The translations under genes and the position numbers were made by a program. The notes below the pieces were generated by a model. The model was not told where the DNA came from. It did not search any database and saw only the letters and a program-made list of their open reading frames with translations. From an uncultured Clostridia bacterium (lineage in GTDB: Bacteria > Bacillota > Clostridia > TANB77 > CAG-508), in the NCBI GenBank assembly GCA_934140005.1, contig CAKPBB010000003.1, positions 42,746 through 106,745 of the forward strand: 64,000 nt of DNA. Direction: 5' to 3'. Positions 36,150 through 44,331 of this stretch are shown in pieces. Each line of letters begins with the position of its first letter. Position 1 is the stretch's first letter.

Positions 36150-37313
36150 TTATTTTTTTAAATATTTTATAATTTTTAAATTAAATAATACTTTTAGTAT
36201 CTTTTTCTTATACGAATTTAATTTTTTATTGTTTTTTTCAAAATTTTTATTTATTTCAATCTGATTCATTTCCGAAAAAAACGATTCACGTTCTATTGGT
36301 TTTACTATAGAATTTTCCAAATTTGGATTACCATTAATAACAAGATCCATATTTACTTTTTTTATATCAATATTTTTTATGGAGTTTAATAATTCCTCTC
36401 CTTTTTTGTTTTTTATAATTATCGCAGAAACGCCATTTTTTGTTTGATTGCCAAACAAATTATCTGGTACTTTCCAAAAATCACCAATTATTATATCTCC
36501 TAAATTATTGTTTCCCTTAAATTTACAATCATAACATTTTTCATTCATAATTAATCCTTCAATAAATGAAGAAACATAGTTATCCAAATTAAATGATAAT
36601 TTTTTTATTTCTTTTGAATTTCCAAATACATACACAGAATCTGGCATTTTCCAACCACAATTCTCTTTATTTCTAAAGTTCACCTTCACCAATTCTGATT
36701 TTTGACTTTCTTCTAATGAATCCTTATATAATTTCCAAACTTTTCTAGATGGAACTCCTTCACATATTAAAGAAATAGTTACTAAATTATCACTATTAAT
36801 AAATGACTTTATTGCTTTGACCTGACAAGGCGTACCTACAAACATCACTTTATTATTTTTTACAATTTCTTTAATTTCCTTAAAAATATTTGATAAATTA
36901 CTTTGAACATATTTAGAACCTTGCATTCGTTTTATATCGTCTAATTTATTTGAAAGAATATGCATAGGCATCATTTCTTTATCCCAAATACATCCAGCAA
37001 CATATCCACCATTATTTATAAAATTAGTTGCTATTTCATAAAAAAAACCACCTGATGAACTCTTTTTCAAACTTTCTCTATCTTTTATTTGAACAGCAAA
37101 AGTATCATTATCTCGATTTATTTTCTTTACAGGTTCCTCATTTAAATAAAGACACTTTTTTTCGCAAAGGCCACAATTACTACATTTTTTCATATCAATC
37201 ACAGGATTCAAAAAACCATCTTCATTTTCTTTCATTTTGATAGCACTTTTTGGACAGATATTTTTGCACAATCCACATCCATAGCAATTCTTTTTAAAAT
37301 CAAAATTAATCAT
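36150..37313 (-). CDS. FrhB/CpsN-like oxidoreductase with two [4Fe-4S] clusters
   Basis: A 387-residue protein of the coenzyme F420 hydrogenase/dehydrogenase beta-subunit family often found in polysaccharide loci. The N-terminus carries two ferredoxin motifs, CYGCGLCKNICP (from residue 11) and CSNCGLCEKKCL, followed by KKSSSGGFFYEIA and the family core MFVGTPCQVKAI, SLICEGVPS and NEKCYDCKFKG. It probably binds a flavin. In these loci such proteins are thought to reduce a sugar or a pyruvylated intermediate; the reaction is not established. AAAAGGGGAAAA precedes the start, and its end-to-start overlap of 8 bp with the pyruvyl transferase gene suggests a shared step. Confidence 0.82.
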   Translation of the reverse strand: MINFDFKKNCYGCGLCKNICPKSAIKMKENEDGFLNPVIDMKKCSNCGLCEKKCLYLNEEPVKKINRDNDTFAVQIKDRESLKKSSSGGFFYEIATNFINNGGYVAGCIWDKEMMPMHILSNKLDDIKRMQGSKYVQSNLSNIFKEIKEIVKNNKVMFVGTPCQVKAIKSFINSDNLVTISLICEGVPSRKVWKLYKDSLEESQKSELVKVNFRNKENCGWKMPDSVYVFGNSKEIKKLSFNLDNYVSSFIEGLIMNEKCYDCKFKGNNNLGDIIIGDFWKVPDNLFGNQTKNGVSAIIIKNKKGEELLNSIKNIDIKKVNMDLVINGNPNLENSIVKPIERESFFSEMNQIEINKNFEKNNKKLNSYKKKILKVLFNLKIIKYLKK

Positions 37314-38451
37314 ATTTTTTTCCCCTTTTTATTGCATTTAATAAATAATCACTTGAAATTTTTCTCAATCTTTCTAGTCTTTCCTCAACATCACTATAGT
37401 TTGTATTTTTTATATCATCTAAACTCACATAATTTGAATAAGAAGAAATATGATCAGATAAACCAAGTTGCTCAAGCAATGAAGCTTTTCTATTTTCCCT
37501 TATTACTTTTTGTTCTCTATTCTCATCAAAAATAGCATAAAAATCCTTTTGAAAAATAATAGAAAAAACTGTTCCGTGAAAAGAATTTGAGCAAACTAAA
37601 GTAGAATAATATAGCAAATTAAGAAACTCTAATGGACCTGAATTACCATATATTTTAATCTTTTTAAAACTTTCTCTTGGATGCATAAAAGAAGTTATTA
37701 CTGGTAAATTATTTTCCTCGCTTATTTTCTTTACAAATTTCATTGAATATTCCTTACAATTAAGAGAATAATAAAATATATATGGTTTATTTACTATAGG
37801 TGGTCCAATTAATTTTTCCCAGTCTGCTTTATTTAATAATAAAGTTGGATCAAGTACAAGTGTTGAATCAAATCCCATATCTTTCATTATATTCACAACA
37901 TCATTTTCTCTAAAAGAAAGATAATCAAAATTCTTAAGATATTTAATATCAAACATTTCATTTTTTACAATATTATTAACGGTATCTCCAAAAGATGGGG
38001 CGTAAGCAATAGCGTTTCCATTAAATTTATTTTCTAATTCTAAATAATAAGCCAAACTACGATCATATGTTGATTTAGATAAATTCCATATTTGATCGCT
38101 TCCACATACTATAGTTTCATAATCATTAATTATTCTAGATAATTCTTTTTCATTTAAATACTTTTGATGACTCAAAGAAAAATATTTATGTATAAATTCG
38201 TCATATCTTTTATTTCTTTCAATGATTTTTTTTAAATGTAAAACATTATATATATTTTTTACTAATACTCCTTTATTAAAATATCTTAAATTAATCAAAC
38301 TATACATACCATGTTGATTATATGGTCTATAATTTATTATTTCAAATTTATTATCATTTTTATTCAAAAATGTTTGTAGTGCATATGCTTGCAAACATGA
38401 TCCATAATTATAAGCCGCATGAAAAGTTAAAATTCCTTGCTTTTTACTCAT
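37306..38451 (-). CDS. polysaccharide pyruvyl transferase family protein
   Basis: A 381-residue protein of the CsaB/WcaK pyruvyl transferase family, which adds ketal pyruvate to sugars or has related roles. It starts ILTFHAAYNYGSCLQAYALQ, the family signature, and continues with IVCGSDQIWNLS, YLSFRENDVVNIM, FDSTLVLDPTLLL and, near the end, CSNSFHGTVFSIIF, all typical. CTAGGGAGGAA precedes the start. It overlaps the FrhB-like gene by 8 bp; this pair occurs together in many anaerobes' exopolysaccharide clusters, suggesting that they modify the same sugar. The exact acceptor is unknown. Confidence 0.86.
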   Translation of the reverse strand: MSKKQGILTFHAAYNYGSCLQAYALQTFLNKNDNKFEIINYRPYNQHGMYSLINLRYFNKGVLVKNIYNVLHLKKIIERNKRYDEFIHKYFSLSHQKYLNEKELSRIINDYETIVCGSDQIWNLSKSTYDRSLAYYLELENKFNGNAIAYAPSFGDTVNNIVKNEMFDIKYLKNFDYLSFRENDVVNIMKDMGFDSTLVLDPTLLLNKADWEKLIGPPIVNKPYIFYYSLNCKEYSMKFVKKISEENNLPVITSFMHPRESFKKIKIYGNSGPLEFLNLLYYSTLVCSNSFHGTVFSIIFQKDFYAIFDENREQKVIRENRKASLLEQLGLSDHISSYSNYVSLDDIKNTNYSDVEERLERLRKISSDYLLNAIKRGKKYD

Positions 38452-39413
38452 CTATATTCCTCCCTAGATTTTTTTTGTTTAACCCAAATTTCTTTTTTTT
38501 CTTTTGAGGAAAAGAAAAATTCTTTAATTTTAGTATAACAATAAAAAATTTTTTCAAATAAATTCATAATCCTATTTTCATGTCCATTTACATCTTCAAT
38601 AACTCTTATATTAACTTTATTATCTATATTACAAAATTTTTTATATCCCATTGCAATGCACTTATCCATAGAATCTATTTTCATTTTAGGTATTTTCTTT
38701 TGAAAATGTAAATACATCATTTCTTGTTCTTTTATTTCATTGTCATAATATACTTTGAATATTTTTCCGTCATAATATTTATAAAATTGATACTTATAAT
38801 TATCATGATTTTTACAAATATATCTTTTAACACCTTTATCAATATCGGCAAAATCATTAATATAGAAAAATTTTATATTTTGCTTTTTTACAATCATATT
38901 TATACCAGTATATTCATCAAAAGCAAAATTTTCATTGGATTTAAAAACATCAACATAATTAAACAAACTTCCTTTTTCTTTAAAAAGATTATTCATTTTT
39001 GAAGTATTTCTATATAAAACAAAATGTCCATTCTTATTGATTTTATCATAATTATTCAATACTTCTTCAGTAACAAAGTTTTTTATTTTTCCAAAAATTT
39101 GATCTATATCACAATGTCCCCAAAAATCATAATTTTTTAAATAATCTTCAAAAATTAATCCATATGCTGGCCTAAAATCACATAACTTATATGGTCTTTT
39201 GACTTCTATATCCATTTTCAATTTTTCTGATGCAATTTTATTAAAATTGTTTAAAGAAAAATCTATAAATGTGACATTCTTAAAACCACTTTTTCTAGGA
39301 TGATCTGTAAAAATTAAAAAATCATAATCAGGATTTTTCGAACATGAATACTCCCACATTTTAAAATACTCTGGTATCTTTCCCATCCAACAGACTATTA
39401 TAGCAATTTTCAT
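38448..39413 (-). CDS. DUF6625-type glycosyltransferase-like protein
   Basis: A 321-residue cytoplasmic protein. It begins MKIAIIVCWMGKIPEYFKMW, then FLIFTD, RPYKLCDFRPAYG and FWGHCDIDQIFG. That last DxD motif is the metal/nucleotide-sugar site of GT-A enzymes and the arrangement is that of DUF6625 proteins seen in polysaccharide loci. GGTGGTGAT precedes the start. It overlaps both neighbours (4 bp each), so it belongs to the same coupled run of genes. The sugar donor is unknown. Confidence 0.75.
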   Translation of the reverse strand: MKIAIIVCWMGKIPEYFKMWEYSCSKNPDYDFLIFTDHPRKSGFKNVTFIDFSLNNFNKIASEKLKMDIEVKRPYKLCDFRPAYGLIFEDYLKNYDFWGHCDIDQIFGKIKNFVTEEVLNNYDKINKNGHFVLYRNTSKMNNLFKEKGSLFNYVDVFKSNENFAFDEYTGINMIVKKQNIKFFYINDFADIDKGVKRYICKNHDNYKYQFYKYYDGKIFKVYYDNEIKEQEMMYLHFQKKIPKMKIDSMDKCIAMGYKKFCNIDNKVNIRVIEDVNGHENRIMNLFEKIFYCYTKIKEFFFSSKEKKEIWVKQKKSREEYR

Positions 39414-40549
39414 ATTTTATCACCACCATATGCCAGTTTTATATATTTTTTTTCAAGTTTATTTGCTTCTATATTTATATTAAACCCATTTTCACTCATT
39501 TCCTTAACTGTATCTTTATTACAACCTAATTTACTTTTATCAAGTATAATTTTTGCCCATTCACTTGCTTTTTGATTCAATGATAGAAATTGTGTGCTTT
39601 GGAGTATCTTAGTTTCTTTAGTCATATCATCAGATAGCATACATAATAGCCCTATTGCTTGAGCTTCAACGCCAACAACTGGTAATCCTTCATAAAGGCT
39701 TGGTAAACAAAAAATGTCAAAAACTTGATATAGTTCATTTATATCACTTCTTTGTCCTAAAAATATAACTTTATCGTTCAAATTTAGTTCTTTTACTTTT
39801 TCTTTAATTTCTTCCAACAAAGGTCCTTGCCCTGCTAATAATAATACCGAATTATCTTTTTGCTTATGTACTTCATTAAATATGTCTATTAAAAATCTAT
39901 GATTTTTTTGTTCTACAAATCTTCCAACGTGTCCAATAACCAATGTATCATCAGATATGTTTAATTCTTTTCTTTTATTACTTCTAATTTTCTCATCATA
40001 TTTAAATTTATCTAAATCAATTGCATTATTTAAAAGATAAACATTGTCTTGGTCATATTCCTTGTTTCCAAACAACCATCTGCCAGCAAGTTCTGAACAA
40101 CACATATAATCTGTTGCAAATACTTTGCTAAATGGTCTTAATACTTGCTTTAATAAATTCTTCTTTTTTTCTTTTTTATTTGTCGTGCTATGACTATGTG
40201 CAATTCTTACTGGAACTCCAGCACACTTTGCAGCAAACAAACTAAAAACTGATAATGTATTAATATGTGAGTGAACTATTTTGTATCCACCAGATTTTAA
40301 TACTTCTTTTAGTTTTTTATGATACTTAAAAACTTTTTGATATGGTGGTATTAAAATAACTTTACCACCCATTTTTTCTATTTCTTCATATGGAATATTC
40401 GTAGAATCTTCATCACATATAAAATCGAACTGAATTTTAGTTCTATCAATATGTCTATAATAATTCATTACGACAGATTCCACTCCACCACCAAGCCATT
40501 TTCCTATAATTTGTGCCACTCTAATAATTTCATTACTATTATTTTTCAT
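39410..40549 (-). CDS. glycosyltransferase family 4 protein
   Basis: A 379-residue GT-B enzyme. The N-terminus IRVAQIIGKWLGGGVESVVMNYYRHID is typical of GT4 proteins of capsule loci, followed by AHSHSTTNKK in the acceptor domain. The donor domain has VIGHVGRFVEQKNHRFLID, VIFLGQRSDINELY and LPSLYEGLPVVGVEAQA with the EX7E motif. It is the first gene after the intergenic hairpin at 40647-40666 that separates it from the initiating transferase, and has a CGGAGAAT ribosome binding site. It would add a sugar early in repeat-unit assembly. Confidence 0.87.
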   Translation of the reverse strand: MKNNSNEIIRVAQIIGKWLGGGVESVVMNYYRHIDRTKIQFDFICDEDSTNIPYEEIEKMGGKVILIPPYQKVFKYHKKLKEVLKSGGYKIVHSHINTLSVFSLFAAKCAGVPVRIAHSHSTTNKKEKKKNLLKQVLRPFSKVFATDYMCCSELAGRWLFGNKEYDQDNVYLLNNAIDLDKFKYDEKIRSNKRKELNISDDTLVIGHVGRFVEQKNHRFLIDIFNEVHKQKDNSVLLLAGQGPLLEEIKEKVKELNLNDKVIFLGQRSDINELYQVFDIFCLPSLYEGLPVVGVEAQAIGLLCMLSDDMTKETKILQSTQFLSLNQKASEWAKIILDKSKLGCNKDTVKEMSENGFNINIEANKLEKKYIKLAYGGDKI

Positions 40550-40646
40550 TAACTATTCTCCGTTAAAATAATAAAATCTCTTTTCTAGTTTATCATTATA
40601 TAATAAAATAATCAATAACTATCTAACATGATTATAAATAAAAAAA

Positions 40647-40666
40647 CCTTGCTCATTTAAGCAAGG
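40647..40666 (-). terminator. terminator or attenuator after the initiating sugar transferase
   Basis: CCTTGCT (40647-40653) and AGCAAGG (40660-40666) with a 6-nt loop, followed on the minus strand by a T-run. It sits between the priming transferase and the other polysaccharide genes, so downstream transcription would need read-through or a second promoter. Confidence 0.85.
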
Positions 40667-40674
40667 CAATTTTA

Positions 40675-42042
40675 CTAAACAGCTCCTTCTTTTTTTACTA
40701 CAGAAATTACTGTTTTAAATAAGATTCTTATATCTAATTTAATAGACATATTATTGGCATAATACGTTTCCATTTCAACTCTTTCTTCGTAAGACGTATT
40801 ACTTCTTCCATTTGCTGCCCAATAGCCAGTGATACCTGGTTTTACACTTAAAACTTCTGATTTATGTTCACCAAAAAGATCAATTTCACCATCTATTACA
40901 GCACGTGGTCCTACTAAACTCATTTCACCTTTTAATACATTAATAAATTGTGGAAATTCATCTAAACTTGTTTTCCTTAAAAAATGTCCTACTTTAGTTA
41001 TTCTCGGATCATTTTGTAATTTTCTAGTTGTTTCAAATTCTTTTCTTAAATCTTCATTTTCCTCAAGAATCTTTTTTAATTTTTCATCAGCACCAACAAC
41101 CATACTTCTAAATTTATACATCTTAAAATATTTTCCATCTTTTCCAATTCTTTTTTGAGTATAAAAAAGTGGTCCATTCTCTTTATTTATAGAATTAACG
41201 ATTGCAACAATACAAGTTAATGGGATTAACATTATAATTCCTACTATAGCACCACATATATCTATGCATCTTTTTATAAATAATGTTATTCCTTTTACAA
41301 TGTCATTTGCTAAATCATTTACTTGAACGCCAACATCTGAATATGTATCTTTTCTTTTCAAAGTTACTAACATAGTGATTAGTAAAACTTTTAAATCTAG
41401 TAAGAAATTCTTTCTATAATGATATCTTAAATCCATATCCAATCTATCTGCAAACTCTACTCTAGCTCTTCCAGAAATTTGACTTATTCCTGTGATACCA
41501 GGTTTATGTTGAATTATGTAAGAATAATATTTTCCCATATCTTCTTGTTCTTCCGGTCTATATGGCCTTGGCCCTACTAAACTCATTTGGCCTTTTAAAA
41601 TATTAAGCATTTGAGGCAATTCATCTAAGCCTGTTCTTCTTAAGAAATAGCCTGCCTTGGTAACTCTCGGATCATTATACAATTTCTTATACTTATTAAA
41701 TTCTTCTTTTCTGTTTTCATCAGTATTTAAAATTTTTGTAAGTTCTTCATCTGCATTTTTATCCATTGTTCTGAATTTATACATTTTAAATACTTTTCCA
41801 TTTTTTCCAATTCTATCTTGTGTATAAAATATTGGTCCATAATCTTTGTTAATAGCATTTTTTATTCCTACTACCATTGTTAATGGAACTAATAAAATTA
41901 AACCTACAAATGAAACTAGTATTTCGAATATTCTTTTAAAGAAAGCCTTTAGTAATTGTTTAATTTTTACTAGTATTCTTTTTGCAAAATTTCTGTGCAA
42001 TGCTTTTGCATCAAATGGAATAGCTAATTGCTCCTCATCCAT
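40675..42042 (-). CDS. fused tandem phosphoglycosyl transferase (two bacterial sugar transferase domains)
   Basis: Monotopic phosphoglycosyl transferases start glycan assembly by moving a sugar-1-phosphate to undecaprenyl phosphate. This 455-residue protein holds two complete domains in series, spaced by about 221 residues. Each has a membrane-dipping helix (ILVSFVGLILLVPLT; ICGAIVGIIMLIPLT), KFRTM/KFRSM, the catalytic Asp-Glu pair (LDELPQ at about 140; LDEFPQ at about 361), SLVGPRP/SLVGPRA and KPGITG. Family members normally have one such domain and about 200 residues. Start 42042 has AGGGGGAG upstream. It is the first gene of the polysaccharide locus and is followed by a terminator. Confidence 0.9.
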   Translation of the reverse strand: MDEEQLAIPFDAKALHRNFAKRILVKIKQLLKAFFKRIFEILVSFVGLILLVPLTMVVGIKNAINKDYGPIFYTQDRIGKNGKVFKMYKFRTMDKNADEELTKILNTDENRKEEFNKYKKLYNDPRVTKAGYFLRRTGLDELPQMLNILKGQMSLVGPRPYRPEEQEDMGKYYSYIIQHKPGITGISQISGRARVEFADRLDMDLRYHYRKNFLLDLKVLLITMLVTLKRKDTYSDVGVQVNDLANDIVKGITLFIKRCIDICGAIVGIIMLIPLTCIVAIVNSINKENGPLFYTQKRIGKDGKYFKMYKFRSMVVGADEKLKKILEENEDLRKEFETTRKLQNDPRITKVGHFLRKTSLDEFPQFINVLKGEMSLVGPRAVIDGEIDLFGEHKSEVLSVKPGITGYWAANGRSNTSYEERVEMETYYANNMSIKLDIRILFKTVISVVKKEGAV

Positions 42043-42167
42043 TTCAAATACTCCCCCTAAAATAAAAATTGACAATTTATACTCTGTTTTTTATTTTTCT
42101 AATATTTACAACTTTTGTTTTTTATATCATCTTCTCTATATTATGTAAATCTATGCTCAATGGTTAA

Positions 42168-42196
42168 ATTGTATCATACAATGATGCTAGTTTCAA
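42168..42196 (-). promoter_or_regulatory. promoter of the polysaccharide locus
   Basis: TTGAAA (42191-42196), 17 bp, TACAAT (42168-42173) on the minus strand, leaving a leader of about 120 nt before the tandem transferase gene. Confidence 0.75.
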
Positions 42197-42234
42197 CCCT
42201 AATCTTAACAATTTATTAATAAATTTTAAAAATA

Positions 42235-43431
42235 TTACTCTGCAATTTCATAATCTCTAATAGTGCTAATTTCTCTTGTTGTTTTTCCAGCATTTCTTTT
42301 AATTGATGCTTCTATTGTTTCCTTTTCACTTTCTGTTATTTTACCATTTTCACTATTTAAAATAATATCTTTAGCTTCTTTTGACAAGTCCATATCATTC
42401 AAAATACTATGTGCTATTTCTTGTTCATTTATTGGCAACCAACCAACTTGCATATTTCCTTTGCTTAAATGAGTAGCAGTAATTGTACAATTTGGATACA
42501 TAGCTTTTATTTCTGAATATGTTGTACCAGAGCCATTTTTCATATTTATTTGTACATTTCTTCCATCTTCAGTTACTATATTTACTCTTGATATTTCAAA
42601 TTCATTTCCATATTTAGCAGTAAAATTTTCTAATTTATATTCTGTTCCATTTCCTGTTGGGTCTGCATAATAAGACCCTTCTGTTAATTTAACAGTACTT
42701 CCAATACCAATATTATCCTCTATACTATTTGAAAGGCTCTCTTTTAAGTCAATATTACTTTCTTCAGCCGGTAATTCAAACTCAACTTTTGAATTATCTT
42801 CTGAATCTTCTATTAAAACTTTTACTCTATTTCCTGATAAAGTACCTGTTATATTATCTTTACTTTCAAAATCCATACTATAACTTGATGAAGCTTTTGA
42901 ATTGTTTTCTCCCACAGCTTTTTTATCAAGTGTTTTTCCAGTTCTATTCATTGCAGTAGTAAGAGCTCCTATTGTAATAGCACTCATAATTCCAGCAACA
43001 GCAATCTTTTTAGCTATATTTTTTCTATGTTCTTTACTTTCAGCAGCTTTCTTCAATTTATCAATTGTTCCCTTTGCTGTTGTATATGTACTACTTAATT
43101 TTTCACTACTTTTTACAGTTAATCTATCAAAAGCACTTGTTACAGCTTTTCCAAAACTTTTAGCTGATTTCATCATTCCAGAAGCCTTTGATTTTATAAC
43201 TTTCAAAAGAGATTTATTATTTTTTTCTTTTCCTTCATCATCTGAATACAAAGCACATAATTCTTCAAACACCTTACTTGTTTCTACATTACCATCAAAT
43301 ACACCAGGTACTAATTCTATATTAAATTCCTCTACTTCATTTACTGAATTTGTTTTACTAGCTTCTTTACTTGATGGTTCTCTACTTTCTCCATTTTCTG
43401 GAACTTCTGGCTTTTTAAAAGATTCTTCCAA
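42235..43431 (-). CDS. membrane-anchored hypothetical protein, 3' part of a gene split by a stop codon
   Basis: This 398-codon open frame has an acidic, helical N-terminal region, a basic coiled stretch (residues 75-140), one membrane helix (IAVAGIMSAITIGALTTAM) and a C-terminal domain, probably outside, rich in Gly, Ser, Asn and Glu. A TTG at 43431 would be its own start, without a convincing ribosome binding site. The frame stays open for 18 more codons upstream (EVLVEKVRQEVARKNKES) until a TGA at 43486-43488, which is the stop of the preceding gene in the same frame. The two are best seen as one gene interrupted by a single TGA, or as a read-through pair. No known domain. Confidence 0.6.
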   Translation of the reverse strand: MEESFKKPEVPENGESREPSSKEASKTNSVNEVEEFNIELVPGVFDGNVETSKVFEELCALYSDDEGKEKNNKSLLKVIKSKASGMMKSAKSFGKAVTSAFDRLTVKSSEKLSSTYTTAKGTIDKLKKAAESKEHRKNIAKKIAVAGIMSAITIGALTTAMNRTGKTLDKKAVGENNSKASSSYSMDFESKDNITGTLSGNRVKVLIEDSEDNSKVEFELPAEESNIDLKESLSNSIEDNIGIGSTVKLTEGSYYADPTGNGTEYKLENFTAKYGNEFEISRVNIVTEDGRNVQINMKNGSGTTYSEIKAMYPNCTITATHLSKGNMQVGWLPINEQEIAHSILNDMDLSKEAKDIILNSENGKITESEKETIEASIKRNAGKTTREISTIRDYEIAE

Positions 43432-43485
43432 AGACTCTTTATTTTTTCTAGCTACTTCTTGTCTTACTTTTTCTACTAAGACTTC

Positions 43486-44103
43486 TCAATCATCTTCAGT
43501 ACTTAAGTCGTCTTCATATTCTTCATAAAAATTATTCATCATTTTAATATGTTCTTTACTTGAAATTCCAGCATTTTTCTTAGCATCATCTAACATCTTT
43601 AATTTAGCTTTTAATGGCAATTTGGCAAACATTAAACCACGCAAATCATAGTTTATAAAGATACCAATATCAGCCAATTGTTCTTTTTTTAATTTATTTA
43701 CTCTCTTTTCATAATCCTTATCGCTTTCTCCTGATAACCTTTCTACTTCTTGTAGCATTATTTCAACATAGTCATCTGCACGAGTATGTGTTGCAAATTC
43801 TGTTTCAAGTACAAATTCATAATCCTGAATAGCCTTATAAATATTAGGGTTTATCGTTTTTCTAATTTTACTTTCAAGTTCATCTTCATTCATTTCGTTA
43901 TGAAATTCAATACTTTTTGAAACAATTTGACTATAAATAATATTTCTCTCGTAATTAGAATAAATCTCACCATAAAATCCATTTGCTTGTATTCCTCTAA
44001 ATGGTGTTTTTACATATTGACCACCATTATCTTTATCGCAAGTAATAATTTCACCTTCTCTAGGTACAAAATTAACTAAAATTCTACTTTTACTATTATC
44101 CAT
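43486..44103 (-). CDS. hypothetical protein, 5' part of a gene split by a stop codon
   Basis: A 205-residue soluble protein starting MDNSKSRILVNFVPREGE with AAAGGAACGGAGATT upstream. It ends in an acidic stretch (EEYEDDLSTEDD) and then TGA; the same frame continues open for 416 codons into the membrane-anchored ORF at 42235-43431. Without the stop, one protein of about 622 residues would result. The N-terminal region has helix-rich segments (MLQEVERLSGESDKDYEKRV) and no recognised domain. It lies 228 bp upstream of nothing shared with the polysaccharide genes, so the unit stands alone between the polysaccharide and toxin-like loci. Confidence 0.65.
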   Translation of the reverse strand: MDNSKSRILVNFVPREGEIITCDKDNGGQYVKTPFRGIQANGFYGEIYSNYERNIIYSQIVSKSIEFHNEMNEDELESKIRKTINPNIYKAIQDYEFVLETEFATHTRADDYVEIMLQEVERLSGESDKDYEKRVNKLKKEQLADIGIFINYDLRGLMFAKLPLKAKLKMLDDAKKNAGISSKEHIKMMNNFYEEYEDDLSTEDD

Positions 44104-44252
44104 ATATAATCTCCGTTCCTTTCAACATTTTTTATTATACAATATTTCTCTGTATTTTGCAACTACTTATGTAAATCTAATACTGATTTTTATAAATTTA
44201 TTATCAAACAATTTAATTTAGGAATAGCTCTTTATTATTTATTAAATTTCAA

Positions 44253-44312
44253 ACAAAAAAGACTCTTGCTTTTCAGTGCCAAAATAACACTCTTTGCAAA
44301 AGTCTTTTATCT
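44253..44312 (-). terminator. terminator of the DUF4143 ATPase gene
   Basis: AGACTTTTGC pairs with GCAAGAGTCT (one G-U) around a loop holding a second small stem (AGTG/CACT); a TTTTTT run follows on the minus strand. Confidence 0.8.
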
Positions 44313-44331
44313 AAAAATTCAATATAATACT

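Noticed and set aside
43486..43488. Selenocysteine at the in-frame TGA
   Set aside because: No SECIS-like hairpin directly after the codon, no selenoprotein family match and an acidic linker context; mutation or error is simpler.
42902..43528. Rightward 208-codon open frame
   Set aside because: It is the complement of the leftward membrane protein gene, with no ribosome binding site or plausible domain; Ser/Leu/Phe-rich composition is typical of antisense frames of Lys/Glu-rich genes.
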